Assembly: GCA_963844255.1 (NCBI GenBank) | Contig: CAWJNP010000077.1 | Span: 1-64,000 of the forward strand | DNA from: SZAS-79 sp963844255 | Lineage (GTDB): Bacteria > Pseudomonadota > Gammaproteobacteria > Burkholderiales > SG8-39 | Reading direction: 5' to 3' | DNA length: 64,000 nt | Part shown: positions 46,049-54,605 of the stretch, piece by piece | Position numbering within the stretch: position 1 is the stretch's first letter | Layout: each line of letters begins with the position of its first letter | Translations under genes and position numbers: made by a program | The notes under the pieces: model-generated | Seen by the model: only the letters and a program-made list of their open reading frames with translations | Database searches by the model: none | What the model was told of the DNA's origin: nothing

Positions 46049-47152
46049 TCAGTGAAAAAGCGTAAGCACACCGGTATACCCGTACAGCCGGTCGTGCGAA
46101 ATTTCTCCGTTGCAGAAGAATCCTACCAGTGGAACCTCTCCCAGCGCATTTCGGATCAGCTCCATTTCGGCGCCGCGCCGGCCGAACATGTGCTCACCAC
46201 GCCCCAGGCAGGAAAAATACAGCGCCCCGCGGGGCACCGGGACTTCACGCTTCAGTGCCGCCAGTATTCGTTCGAGGTCGTCGCGCGCGCTCTGCGGATC
46301 GCGTTTGCAGAACAAGACCCCGGCCCCGGTCTCGACCATGTCACCGACCGCGATGAGCTTGTTCGCAGGGTCGATCCCCACTAGGTTTCGTACAAGGTAG
46401 TCGCCCGTGTCGGAGCCTTCGACGGGAAAGCCGACATGCATGAACTGGGCGGCGCGGCGCAGATCACGTGCGAGTACCTCGCCGATGTCCTCCTTGAATA
46501 CATCCAGCGCCGGCCTGCCATCGAGCGAAACCAGGATGTTCTCTTCGCTCTCGGTGACCCGATGCCGCCCGCTGAGCGGGGTGCAGCCCTGCGTATGCCG
46601 CGTCGCTACCGACACGTCAGAAGCGAGTATGACGCCTGACAATCCGCCGTTCAGCACCTCGTTTGCAACCTGCACCGTGTCGCCTTGTGCGCTTGCAAGG
46701 CCTCCCACGAGATAGCCACTTTCCAGACGCGAGGCCATGTCGGTGATCAGTTCCGCCATGTCGGGGGTGCCCGGATCTCCATGTACCACCGCGAAATGAG
46801 CCGCTACCGCCCCCGCAGGCGTGCGTTCTCCAGGTTGCGGGCTGCGCCGCCTGCCCGAAAAGATCCGGTAGCTGTCCGCGGGCAGATCTGCGACCATCAA
46901 CACGAGCGCGGGCTCTCCGACGTATTCCACCCCTGTTGACACGACGCCGGCACCTACGCAGCCTACCCAGTCCTGAACTCCGGTCAAATCACGCAAGTTA
47001 TCGAGAATTTCAGCGATATTGGGCAGCAGGGGTTCGGTGAAATAGGCGAAGCCGAGTCGTCCGGGCGGTTTTCCGAGACCAGCCGAACAGCGCGCAACAC
47101 ATTCCTGCCAGTCGGCACCGCTCGAATGTGCATAGCGAAATGCGTCTTTCAT
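46049..47152 (-). CDS. FIST sensory-domain protein
   Basis: A 367-residue protein with FIST N (residues ~25-200: GRLGFAYFTEPLLPNIAEIL, DWVGCVGAGVVSTGVEYVGE) and FIST C (residues ~210-350: RAAQFMHVGFPVEGSDTGDY, GALYFSCLGRGEHMFGRRGA, VPLVGFFCNGEISHDRLYGY). FIST domains are predicted to bind small ligands, perhaps amino acids, and here no output domain is attached. The ATG overlaps the PhaM-like gene stop (ATGA), so the two are made together, an unusual association with storage-granule biology. Confidence 0.85.
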   Translation of the reverse strand: MKDAFRYAHSSGADWQECVARCSAGLGKPPGRLGFAYFTEPLLPNIAEILDNLRDLTGVQDWVGCVGAGVVSTGVEYVGEPALVLMVADLPADSYRIFSGRRRSPQPGERTPAGAVAAHFAVVHGDPGTPDMAELITDMASRLESGYLVGGLASAQGDTVQVANEVLNGGLSGVILASDVSVATRHTQGCTPLSGRHRVTESEENILVSLDGRPALDVFKEDIGEVLARDLRRAAQFMHVGFPVEGSDTGDYLVRNLVGIDPANKLIAVGDMVETGAGVLFCKRDPQSARDDLERILAALKREVPVPRGALYFSCLGRGEHMFGRRGAEMELIRNALGEVPLVGFFCNGEISHDRLYGYTGVLTLFH

Positions 47153-47664
47153 TTTTCCTCTTTGCGACTGTCGCTTCCCCGCTTCGAAGCGGGTCCGGTG
47201 CGTTCCGTGTGGGAACTGCCGGGATTGTCCGGAGGCGTCCCCGGGGTTGCCGTCCCCTGCATCATCGCCCACGGCCAGAGCATGGGATTCGCCAGGTTGC
47301 CCGCCGGTTCCCCACTGGAGCCGTCTTTCTCCCCCGCGGCGGACGGGTCCGCCGCTGCCGCCGCCCGTGCGAAATTCGCGAAGGCACTTGCCGCGTCGCT
47401 GGCAGCGCCGGCATTTGCATGCATCGCGCTCAGCGCCATCTTCTGGACCTCAAGGCCCTGGATCGCCACCTTCACCATGTTGAGATTCATACCGAGCCAG
47501 GTCTCGACAGACTTGAGATCGCTGATGCGCTTCTCGATTTCTGCGGGATCGAGCGTCGGCATCGCCATGCCTGGCACGGGAAGACCAAGCGGTGCCCAGA
47601 GGCGACGGAACATCTCAAACGGATCCTGCGCAGCACCACCTTGACGCGGCTCGCCTTCGGCCAT
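47149..47664 (-). CDS. PhaM-like polyhydroxyalkanoate granule regulatory protein
   Basis: A 171-residue protein. The N-terminal two-thirds (DPFEMFRRLWAPLGLPVPGM, DPAEIEKRISDLKSVETWLG, MNLNMVKVAIQGLEVQKMAL) match PhaM of betaproteobacteria, which activates PHB synthase and ties granules to the nucleoid. The C-terminus (~100-171) is a low-complexity Ala/Pro/Gly tail ending in basic residues (RTGPASKRGSDSRKEEK). PhaM normally ends with Lys/Ala-rich DNA-binding repeats; this tail is weaker. No phaC/phaB are in the window. Confidence 0.82.
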   Translation of the reverse strand: MAEGEPRQGGAAQDPFEMFRRLWAPLGLPVPGMAMPTLDPAEIEKRISDLKSVETWLGMNLNMVKVAIQGLEVQKMALSAMHANAGAASDAASAFANFARAAAAADPSAAGEKDGSSGEPAGNLANPMLWPWAMMQGTATPGTPPDNPGSSHTERTGPASKRGSDSRKEEK

Positions 47665-47728
47665 GATCGGCTCCTTTGGCGCCCTCTCGGGCTCGGGGAA
47701 AATACGCGAACACCTTCCCGGGACTCAG

Positions 47729-48898
47729 TCAGGGAGTCTCGAAAAACTCCTTCACTTCCTTTTCCCGCGCGATCGTGTCCTGATACCCCAGGTCGATCAG
47801 CGCACGACAAAACGACTCCTCGAACAGCAAATAACTCGCGAGGTTCGAGCCCGACCGGTTGAGCGCCCCCGTCGGCCGAAGGAGTATTCGCACCGAGCGC
47901 GGAAGTTCGTGCAGAAAACGGGCTGCAATGCGCTCGATCGGCTGGCTTGGCGAAATGAACAAAACCTTGATCGGGCGCAGTGGCAGTTTACCCTCTGCCA
48001 GCCTCTCGGGCGGGATCAGGCTTACCGTGCGGTTGATGCGCTCGAGCCGCTCCAGATCCACCGACAGGCTGTCCAGAAAAATGCTGTTGAGTGCATGACC
48101 GGCAATCTGCGCAAGTGAAGGATAGATGTTGGAACGGCTGCGCGCCGTGTCGAGCGTCTGCCGGCCGGTGCCGACCACGAGCACCCGATCCGCACCAAGA
48201 TGTAATGCGGGACTGATCGGTGCAATCTGCCGCATCGATCCGTCGCCGAAATACTCTCGATGGACCTTTACCGCGGGAAAGATGAAGGGCAGGGACGCGC
48301 TGGCAAGCAGGTACTCCAGCTTCAGGGTTACTGCGGCCCCGATGCGCTGATTGCGTTCCCAGCCTTCGGTACCCGAACCACCCTGGAAAAACGAGACGCT
48401 TTGGCCCGACGTATAGCCGGAGGCTGTCACGGACACGGCATACAGCGACCCGTTGTCGATATTGTCCTGGATGCGCTCGAACGGCAGTGTCCGCGAGAGC
48501 ATCTCCGCCAGCGGTGCATTGTCCAGAAGGGAGATCGGGTTGCGGCGTGACACGAGCATAAGCGAGGATAGCCACAGCGCGCCGCTTTTCATGATGCTAG
48601 GAAAATCCGCCTTGTAGATATGGTCTACATGCATGTTCTCCCAGACCTCTAGGAGATTGCTGACAGCGCGGGTGAAATTATCGGAATAGACCGCGAGCGT
48701 CGCCGCGTTGATTGCACCTGCCGAAGTCCCGGCGAGAATGGGAAACGGATTCTTCACGGGACTGCCGAGTATGTCGCGCACCGCCTTGACGACTCCGACC
48801 TGGAACGCCGCACGCGCGCCGCCGCCGGTCAGGACCAGCCCGGCGCGCGACCGCGGCCGGATGTCTGTCACGTTGCTTTCGCTTGCGGCGGACGTCAT
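47729..48898 (-). CDS. patatin-like phospholipase
   Basis: A 389-residue patatin-domain lipid hydrolase. The oxyanion loop is LVLTGGGARAAFQVGVVKAV (GGGxR), the nucleophile block ILAGTSAGAINAATLAVYSD (GxSxG), and the catalytic aspartate motif REYFGDGSMRQIAPISPAL (DG). A C-terminal extension (LRPTGALNRSGSNLASYLLF) is common in the beta/gamma family sometimes linked to PHB metabolism, which fits its place upstream of the phaM-like gene. No signal peptide. Start at ATG 48896-48898. Confidence 0.88.
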   Translation of the reverse strand: MTSAASESNVTDIRPRSRAGLVLTGGGARAAFQVGVVKAVRDILGSPVKNPFPILAGTSAGAINAATLAVYSDNFTRAVSNLLEVWENMHVDHIYKADFPSIMKSGALWLSSLMLVSRRNPISLLDNAPLAEMLSRTLPFERIQDNIDNGSLYAVSVTASGYTSGQSVSFFQGGSGTEGWERNQRIGAAVTLKLEYLLASASLPFIFPAVKVHREYFGDGSMRQIAPISPALHLGADRVLVVGTGRQTLDTARSRSNIYPSLAQIAGHALNSIFLDSLSVDLERLERINRTVSLIPPERLAEGKLPLRPIKVLFISPSQPIERIAARFLHELPRSVRILLRPTGALNRSGSNLASYLLFEESFCRALIDLGYQDTIAREKEVKEFFETP

Positions 48899-48923
48899 GG
48901 ATGCGGCTGTCGGCCGGATCCGC

Positions 48924-51218
48924 TCAGAACAGGTTCTGCTCGACGCCGTGCGGCGCGTTTGCATCGACCACGGTGAGCGCGGTCATGTTGACGATCCGGC
49001 GAACCGATGCTGACGGAGTCGCAATGTGCACAGCGCGCGCCGCACCGAGCAGGATCGGCCCGACAGTAACGCCGTCACCGGCAGCCGTCTTGAGAAGATT
49101 GAATGCAATATTCGCCGAATCGAGTGTCGGCATGATCAGGAGATTCGCCTCGCCCTTGAGCAGGGAGTTCGGAAACACGCGGGCACGAATCTCGGCAGAT
49201 ATCGCAGCGTCTCCATGCATCTCTCCATCGACTTCCAGGTCGGGTGCGTTCTCACGAAGAATTGCGAGCGCCTGCTGCATCTTGCGCGCGGAAGGCACAT
49301 TTACCGAGCCGAAATTCGACGCCGACAGAAGGGCAACCTTTGGTTGGATCCCGAACCGGCGCACGGCCTCCGCGGCAAGGATCGTCATTTCGGCGATATG
49401 CTCGGCAGATGGATCTGCGGTAACGTAGGTGTCGCAGATGAAGACAGTGCGGTTGGGCAGCATCAGCGCATTCATCGCAGCATACCGCTTTACGCCGGGA
49501 CGCAGGCCGATCACCTGATCGATGTAATCCAGATGCAGTGCGTACGTGCCAAACGTGCCGCAAAGCATGCCATCGGCCTCGCCCTTGTAGATCATCATTG
49601 CGCCGATCAGCGTATTTCGGCGACGCATTTCTATCTTTGCGTACTCCTGCGACACGCCCTTGCGCTCGGTGAGCAGATGGTATGTCGTCCAGTAATCGCG
49701 ATAGCGCGGATCGCTCTCCGGATTGACGAGCGTAAATTCCCTGCCCTCGCGCAGTCGCAGTCCCAGTTCCTCGATACGGTGCTCGACGACCGATGGTCTG
49801 CCGATGACGATCGGCATCGCGAGTTTTTCGTCCACGATGACCTGCAGCGCGCGCAACACGCGTTCGTCCTCTCCTTCGGCGTAAACGATCCGCTTGGGAG
49901 ATTCCTTCGCGCCGGCGAACAGCGGCTTCATGATCAGACCGGAGTGGTACACGAACTGCGATAGCGAATCCCGATATGCCTCGAGATTGATGATCGGGCG
50001 CGTCGCCACCCCGCTGGCCATCGCCGCCTCGGCTACGGCAGGCGCAATCTTCGCAATCAGGCGAGGGTCGAACGGCCTGGGGATCAGGTATTCCGGTCCG
50101 AACTTCAGATCCTCGCCCCCGTAGGCGAGAGCGACAACGTCCGAAGCCTCCGCCTGCGCGAGGGCCGCGATTGCACGCACAGCCGCGAGTTCCATCTCCG
50201 AGGTAATGCTGGTGGCGCCCACATCCAGGGCGCCACGAAAGATGAACGGAAAGCAGAGCACGTTGTTCACCTGATTGGGATAGTCCGAGCGCCCGGTCGC
50301 AATGATCGCATCGGAACGTACCGCCTTGACCAGTTCCGGGCGGATTTCGGGTTCGGGATTCGCAAGCGCAAGAATCAGGGGCCTGGGCGCCATGCGCTTG
50401 ACCATGTCCTGCTTGAGCACCCCGCCGGCCGACAAGCCGAGGAACACGTCCGCGCCGTCAATGATCTCCCCGAGCGTGCGCGCCTTCACATCCTTCGCGT
50501 AACGTTCCTTGTCGGGATCCATGAGCGTCTTGCGGCCCATGAACACCACGCCTTCGATATCGGTGACGAAGATGTTTTCGATCGGCATGCCCAGCTTGAG
50601 GAGCAGGTCAAGGCAGGCCAGTGCGGCTGCGCCGGCGCCGGAAGTGACCACTTTGACCTTGTCGATCCGCTTGCCGCCGACAATGAGCCCGTTGATGATC
50701 GCCGCGCAAACCGTGATTGCCGTGCCGTGCTGGTCGTCATGGAACACCGGGATCTTCATCCGTTCGCGCAGCTTCCTTTCCACGTAGAAGCACTCGGGCG
50801 CCTTGATGTCCTCGAGATTTATTCCGCCGAACGTGGGTTCCAATGCAGCGATGATGTCGACAAGCTTGTCAGGATCGCGCTCATCCACTTCGATGTCGAA
50901 CACGTCGATGCCGGCGAACTTCTTGAACAGCACCGCCTTTCCTTCCATTACCGGCTTGGCCGCCAGCGGTCCGATGGCTCCTAGACCGAGTACTGCAGTG
51001 CCGTTCGTGATCACCCCGATCAGGTTGCCACGCGAAGTCAGATTCACGGCCTCGCGCGGATCGCGCTGAATCTCCTCACACGCTGCCGCCACACCAGGTG
51101 AATACGCCAGCGCCAGATCGCGCTGGTTGGTGAGCTGCTTGGTCGGCATGATGGATATCTTGCCGGGGCGCGGCACTCGGTGATACTCAAGCGCGCTCTT
51201 CTTCAGCTCATCTTCCAA
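48924..51218 (-). CDS. maeB: NADP-dependent malic enzyme with phosphotransacetylase-like domain
   Basis: A 764-residue protein. Residues ~10-150 are malic N (PTKQLTNQRDLALAYSPGVA), ~160-420 the NAD(P)-binding malic domain (IPVFHDDQHGTAITVCAAII, KVVTSGAGAAALACLDLLLK), and ~430-760 a PTA_PTB-like domain (RIVYAEGEDERVLRALQVIV, GVTVGPILLGAARAVHIATP). It decarboxylates malate to pyruvate with NADP reduction; the PTA domain is regulatory in studied homologues (acetyl-CoA inhibition). I choose TTG at 51216-51218 (LEDELKKSALEYHRVPRPGK) because AGGAG sits just upstream and family length fits; no ATG is available there. Confidence 0.93.
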   Translation of the reverse strand: MEDELKKSALEYHRVPRPGKISIMPTKQLTNQRDLALAYSPGVAAACEEIQRDPREAVNLTSRGNLIGVITNGTAVLGLGAIGPLAAKPVMEGKAVLFKKFAGIDVFDIEVDERDPDKLVDIIAALEPTFGGINLEDIKAPECFYVERKLRERMKIPVFHDDQHGTAITVCAAIINGLIVGGKRIDKVKVVTSGAGAAALACLDLLLKLGMPIENIFVTDIEGVVFMGRKTLMDPDKERYAKDVKARTLGEIIDGADVFLGLSAGGVLKQDMVKRMAPRPLILALANPEPEIRPELVKAVRSDAIIATGRSDYPNQVNNVLCFPFIFRGALDVGATSITSEMELAAVRAIAALAQAEASDVVALAYGGEDLKFGPEYLIPRPFDPRLIAKIAPAVAEAAMASGVATRPIINLEAYRDSLSQFVYHSGLIMKPLFAGAKESPKRIVYAEGEDERVLRALQVIVDEKLAMPIVIGRPSVVEHRIEELGLRLREGREFTLVNPESDPRYRDYWTTYHLLTERKGVSQEYAKIEMRRRNTLIGAMMIYKGEADGMLCGTFGTYALHLDYIDQVIGLRPGVKRYAAMNALMLPNRTVFICDTYVTADPSAEHIAEMTILAAEAVRRFGIQPKVALLSASNFGSVNVPSARKMQQALAILRENAPDLEVDGEMHGDAAISAEIRARVFPNSLLKGEANLLIMPTLDSANIAFNLLKTAAGDGVTVGPILLGAARAVHIATPSASVRRIVNMTALTVVDANAPHGVEQNLF

Positions 51219-51267
51219 TTCCGGCTCCTCGCGTCCGGCAGGGCGCCGGCCTTTTTTCTCTCTGGAA

Positions 51268-51336
51268 ATTATACCCTTCACGGCTGGCGATCTGCCCTGC
51301 CTCCGGTGTTCTGCGATGGCGGCGGGACCGTATAAT
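51268..51336. promoter_or_regulatory. divergent -10 elements for maeB and the aminotransferase gene
   Basis: On the minus strand TATAAT (51268-51273) lies 50 bases upstream of the maeB TTG start. On the plus strand TATAAT (51331-51336) lies 26 bases upstream of the aminotransferase start. Neither has a good -35 at 16-18 bases (plus: TTCTGC at 16 bases; minus: GGCAGA at 17). Assignment rests on the perfect -10 hexamers and their positions. Confidence 0.5.
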
Positions 51337-51362
51337 CGCGCAACACTCCGCTGCAGAACGTG

Positions 51363-52562
51363 ATGCCCCTTCGTGTACCCGCCGACACCGTCCGACAGCG
51401 AATTCTGACCGCTGCGCGTGCGGCCGAGATTCAACCGTTCGAAGTCATGGAGGTCCTTGCGAGAGCAAACGAACTCGAACGGACCGGACGGAGCATCATT
51501 CGCATGGAAATCGGGGAGCCCGATTTCACCGCACCCGAGCCCGTCGTCGAAGCCGCGGCGCGCGCCATGCGCGACGGGCTATCTGCCTATACGCCGGCGC
51601 TCGGCATCGACGCGCTCCGCGAAGCCATTGCCGGCTTCTACCGAACGCGGCACGCCCTCGAGATACCGTCATCGCGGATTGCGGTAACGGCTGGTGCGTC
51701 CGGTGCGCTGCTTCTGACCCTGGCCGCGCTGATCGATCCCGGCGACGAGGTGCTCCTGCCGGATCCGGGATATCCGTGCTACCGGCACTTCGTCCGTGCG
51801 TTCGAAGGCATTGCCCGGCCGATCCCGGTGAGCGGCGCGTCCGGGTTCCAGCCAACCCTCGCACAGGTCATGGCTGGCTGGGGGCCGCGCACAAAGGCGC
51901 TGATCCTGGGGTCCCCTGGGAACCCGACCGGAACGCTCATCGAAGACGAGGAGCTCTCCGCCATAGCGCGTTTCATCGATGCCCGAGGCGGCGTGCTGAT
52001 CGCGGACGAGATATACCACGGCCTCATTTACGGTCGGACGGCGTCGACGGCGTTGTCCCTTCCAGGAAACATCGTCGTGATCAACAGCTTTTCGAAGTAC
52101 TTCTGCATGACGGGGTGGCGGCTCGGCTGGGCGGTACTCCCGGACGCCGCCATGCGCGCCTTCGAGAAGCTCGCGCAGCACCTTTTCATCTGCCCACCCA
52201 CGATCTCGCAGCACGCAGCCCTGGCGGCGTTCCTGCCCGAATCGATCTCAATACTTGAACAGCGCCGCCTGGAGTTCGGGCGCAGACGGGATTACATCGT
52301 CCCGGCACTGCGCCGGCTGGGATTTGGCATACCGGCGGAACCGAACGGCGCCTTCTACGTGTTCGCCGACTGCAGCGCGTTCGACGCCGATGCCAGGCGG
52401 TTTGCCTTCGATGTGCTTCTCAAGAGCGCTGGCGTCGCGGCTACCCCCGGATGCGACTTTGGCGAAAACGATACCCGCCACTTCATGCGTTTTGCTTATA
52501 CGCGGAGCATGGCGGAACTTGAGGAAGGCATCGACAGAATCGGACGCGCCTGTGCGAATTGA
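51363..52562 (+). CDS. class I/II pyridoxal-phosphate aminotransferase
   Basis: A ~399-residue fold type I aminotransferase: MEIGEPDFTAPEPVVEAAAR, GLSAYTPALGIDALREAIAG, LLPDPGYPCYRHFVRAFEGI, LGSPGNPTGTLIEDEELSAI and the PLP-lysine block VINSFSKYFCMTGWRLGWAV. It belongs to the aspartate-like I-alpha group (AatA/alanine-type); the amino donor cannot be fixed by eye. Two starts overlap: GTG 51360 and ATG 51363; the ATG is used here. It is divergent from maeB. Confidence 0.9.
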   Translation: MPLRVPADTVRQRILTAARAAEIQPFEVMEVLARANELERTGRSIIRMEIGEPDFTAPEPVVEAAARAMRDGLSAYTPALGIDALREAIAGFYRTRHALEIPSSRIAVTAGASGALLLTLAALIDPGDEVLLPDPGYPCYRHFVRAFEGIARPIPVSGASGFQPTLAQVMAGWGPRTKALILGSPGNPTGTLIEDEELSAIARFIDARGGVLIADEIYHGLIYGRTASTALSLPGNIVVINSFSKYFCMTGWRLGWAVLPDAAMRAFEKLAQHLFICPPTISQHAALAAFLPESISILEQRRLEFGRRRDYIVPALRRLGFGIPAEPNGAFYVFADCSAFDADARRFAFDVLLKSAGVAATPGCDFGENDTRHFMRFAYTRSMAELEEGIDRIGRACAN

Positions 52563-52602
52563 TGGATTGTCCGGGCATCGGAACCGCGAATCGAAAAGCA
52601 GT

Positions 52603-53304
52603 CTAGGCGGCCCGGCCCAGCTTGGCGATCGTCTGCGCGATGCGCGAGCGCTCGGAAAGGACCTGCTTCGCATACTGCGAAGTGGGCTCTTCAAAGGCGC
52701 CGTTGTATGCCTGCAGGGCTGTTTCGGTTCCGCCGAAGCGGCGCAGATATTCGCGTAGTACCTGGGCGCCGACGAGGATGTTCACTTCAGGATTCAGCAA
52801 GGCCTCTTCCCCGCCATGGCCGATGAGTTTGTCCTTGTGGAACTTGGGGATGATCTGCATCAGACCCTTTGCCCCGAAATTGCTTTCGGCCACCGGATTG
52901 AACCTGGACTCGACTGATATGACCGCCAGAATCAGTAGGGGGTCGACCGCTGTTGCCTTGCCTGCCTTGTAGGCGGCCGCCACAAACCCGCCCACCGCCT
53001 CCTCGGCGACACGATAGCGCTTGGAGAGCATTTCCGTCACTGCACGCTGCTCGCGTTCGCCTGCGGACTGGCCCGTAGGCTGGATCGGACCAGCCACGAA
53101 GTTCGCGGACGGGGGTTCGGTCGTATTCAAAGCCGCCTCCGCCTGCGAGAAAACTGTTTCGCGCCATGCCGGGTAAGCTGCGGCAAGCAGCACCGCGAGA
53201 CCGATGACGGCCAGCGCGGGTTGCACAAGGGACCAAACGTGGGAAATAGAACCGGTATAGACGGGTCGTCGGGAAATTTCTGCTGATACGATGACTTCGT
53301 TCAT
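52603..53304 (-). CDS. SLT-family lytic transglycosylase
   Basis: A 233-residue protein. An N-terminal membrane anchor (LVQPALAVIGLAVLLAAAYP, residues ~27-46) is followed by a linker and a C-terminal SLT domain: ILAVISVESRFNPVAESNFG (catalytic Glu in SVESRF), AKGLMQIIPKFHKDKL and LREYLRRFGGTETALQAYNG. It cleaves peptidoglycan in the periplasm, tethered to the inner membrane. ATG 53302-53304 is preceded by CTTTAGGAGACAGACA. The frame is open upstream to 53532 but without family sequence. Confidence 0.88.
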   Translation of the reverse strand: MNEVIVSAEISRRPVYTGSISHVWSLVQPALAVIGLAVLLAAAYPAWRETVFSQAEAALNTTEPPSANFVAGPIQPTGQSAGEREQRAVTEMLSKRYRVAEEAVGGFVAAAYKAGKATAVDPLLILAVISVESRFNPVAESNFGAKGLMQIIPKFHKDKLIGHGGEEALLNPEVNILVGAQVLREYLRRFGGTETALQAYNGAFEEPTSQYAKQVLSERSRIAQTIAKLGRAA

Positions 53305-53823
53305 TGTCTGTCTCCTAAAGGTGTCGATCATCACGCGCCGACTCACGCAAATCCCCCCCGCGCGCCAAGCGCTGCTGGAGACCGAGTCGGGTTGGTTCGG
53401 ATCACCTTCGGCTGTGTTTAAGGCAGTAGCCGGGGATCCGTCCGCGGCCGCGCTATCCGGGGAAACATTCCCCTGTGCGCGGTCTCGGCTGGAAGAACTG
53501 GAGTGCAGTTGCTGCGGTGCAACGGACAGCATTGTATAGGAAAATCCCTCAATTAGTCAATAACTTCACCTCTTCAACGCAAATCCTTGTTACACATCGC
53601 GAAATTGATTCCGGGCGGCCCAGAATTTTCTTTGTTGTCACGCCCGAAGCCCGGTAAAATGGTCCGGTCAGATGATTCCGTTCGAGTCCTTCGACCGGAA
53701 TAGTGAAGACTCGCGGACCAGCCTTGGTCGCCCGGTGCTACGACGCGACCGAGGCGGTCCGCAGAGCTTCGAGGGCCCGGCCCGGAGCTCACGCTCCGAG
53801 CCACCTTCCCCTCCGGTTCCCGG
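53305..53823. other. 519-base gene-poor region between the transglycosylase and histone-like genes
   Basis: No convincing protein gene is seen on either strand; short frames here have no family resemblance. The first ~230 bases are the 5' region of the transglycosylase gene. The middle is A+T-richer (53530-53670) and contains a plus-strand promoter-like sequence, after which the DNA is GC-rich with several inverted repeats up to a 10-bp stem at 53779-53802 (GGCCCGGAGC / GCTCCGAGCC, one G-U). That stem also lies 22 bases beyond the histone-like gene's distal stop and may serve as its transcript end. Confidence 0.5.
53632..53660 (+). promoter_or_regulatory. plus-strand promoter-like sequence in the gene-poor region
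   Basis: TTGTTG (53632-53637), 17 bases, TAAAAT (53655-53660). A transcript from near 53667 would have no coding frame of note and would run through stem-forming sequence (ATTCCG...CGGAAT at 53675-53702, GACCA...TGGTC at 53718-53731, and the stem at 53779-53802) and then antisense to the histone-like gene. It could drive a small RNA; sequence evidence alone is weak. Confidence 0.35.
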
Positions 53824-54185
53824 TTACGGCCGGGAGCCGGTTGGGAAAGGCCAAGCGGCAGCTGGATTCAGCGCGGTACGCGCGCCGGGTGTCGCAGCGG
53901 TTGACGGCCGTGCTACTGGTGCTGGCGCCGTCGGTGCCACCTGAATGGCCTTTTTCGCAGGCTTTTTAGCCGCTTTCTTTTTGGCAGCTTTCTTAGGCTT
54001 TGAGGCCGGTTTTTTCTTCTTAGCTACTTTTTTTTTACGGCCTTCTTTTTTGCGCCTGCTGCTTTTTTCTTGGCGGGCTTTTTAGCAGCCGCTTTCTTCT
54101 TTTTAGAGGCCTTCTTTTTGGTTGCCTTCTTTTTCGTGGCCTTCTTTGCCGTCTTCTTCGCCGCTTTCTTCTTGGCTTTTGCCAT
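53824..54185 (-). pseudogene. lysine-rich histone H1-like DNA-binding protein, frame broken in an A9 tract
   Basis: From ATG 54183-54185 the frame encodes MAKAKKKAAKKTAKKATKKK and continues as Lys/Ala repeats to a TAG at 54024-54026. That gives 53 residues, 29 of them lysine. Just before that stop is a run of nine A (54028-54036 on this strand). With one more A the frame continues VAKKKKPASKPKKAAKKKAA, then a Pro/Ala-rich tail ending at TAA 53824-53826, about 120 residues in all, the usual form of H1-like/AlgP-like proteins. The break is thus either a homopolymer sequencing error or a natural slippage site. It probably binds DNA non-specifically and compacts the nucleoid. Confidence 0.8.
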
Positions 54186-54295
54186 GACTAGCTCCTATCA
54201 AGTAGTTGCACAGAAAGAGCCCGGACCGAAGCGGCCCGGACTATCCAACCGCCCGGCCGAAAGGCCGGACAGATTGAATTCTTCACTACACCGAT

Positions 54296-54544
54296 TCATT
54301 TGGCCTGCTTTGCAAGCACATCCTGGTACAGCACCTCTGGATCCAACCGGATCCCGCCTTCCCACGTGACCGTGGCGGACTCAGGATCCACCACCACCTT
54401 CTCGAACTCCCGCACATCGCGCCACAACCTGAAGGCGCCGATCTCCAGCAGATTGCCCAGAAATACGCTGCCTTCGAGGCCGTCATCAAAGCGCAACCAA
54501 AGCTTGTAATCGTCTTCGGCCTTGCACGCAGTCACTCTATGCAT
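54296..54544 (-). CDS. DUF2442 domain protein
   Basis: An 82-residue protein: MHRVTACKAEDDYKLWLRFD, then DGLEGSVFLGNLLEIGAFRL and WEGGIRLDPEVLYQDVLAKQ, the pattern of DUF2442, a small family often found as toxin-antitoxin-like neighbours or stand-alone proteins. The ATG at 54542-54544 follows AGGAGGAATCAGGAA. Its position beside nrdB is common in betaproteobacteria. No toxin partner is visible here. Function unknown. Confidence 0.83.
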   Translation of the reverse strand: MHRVTACKAEDDYKLWLRFDDGLEGSVFLGNLLEIGAFRLWRDVREFEKVVVDPESATVTWEGGIRLDPEVLYQDVLAKQAK

Positions 54545-54605
54545 TTCCTGATTCCTCCTGTATTCCGTCCGGAGTACGATTCCAGTGGACAAAAAAAGAG
54601 CCGGG

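Noticed and set aside
44249..46384. Plus-strand open frame (711 codons) opposite the NUDIX and quinone oxidoreductase genes
   Set aside because: Both minus-strand genes have full catalytic signatures; the plus frame has none.
53675..53702. tRNA-like T-arm (GTTCGAGTCC) in the gene-poor region
   Set aside because: No acceptor, D or anticodon arm can be folded around it and no CCA end follows, so it is not a tRNA or an obvious attachment-site remnant.
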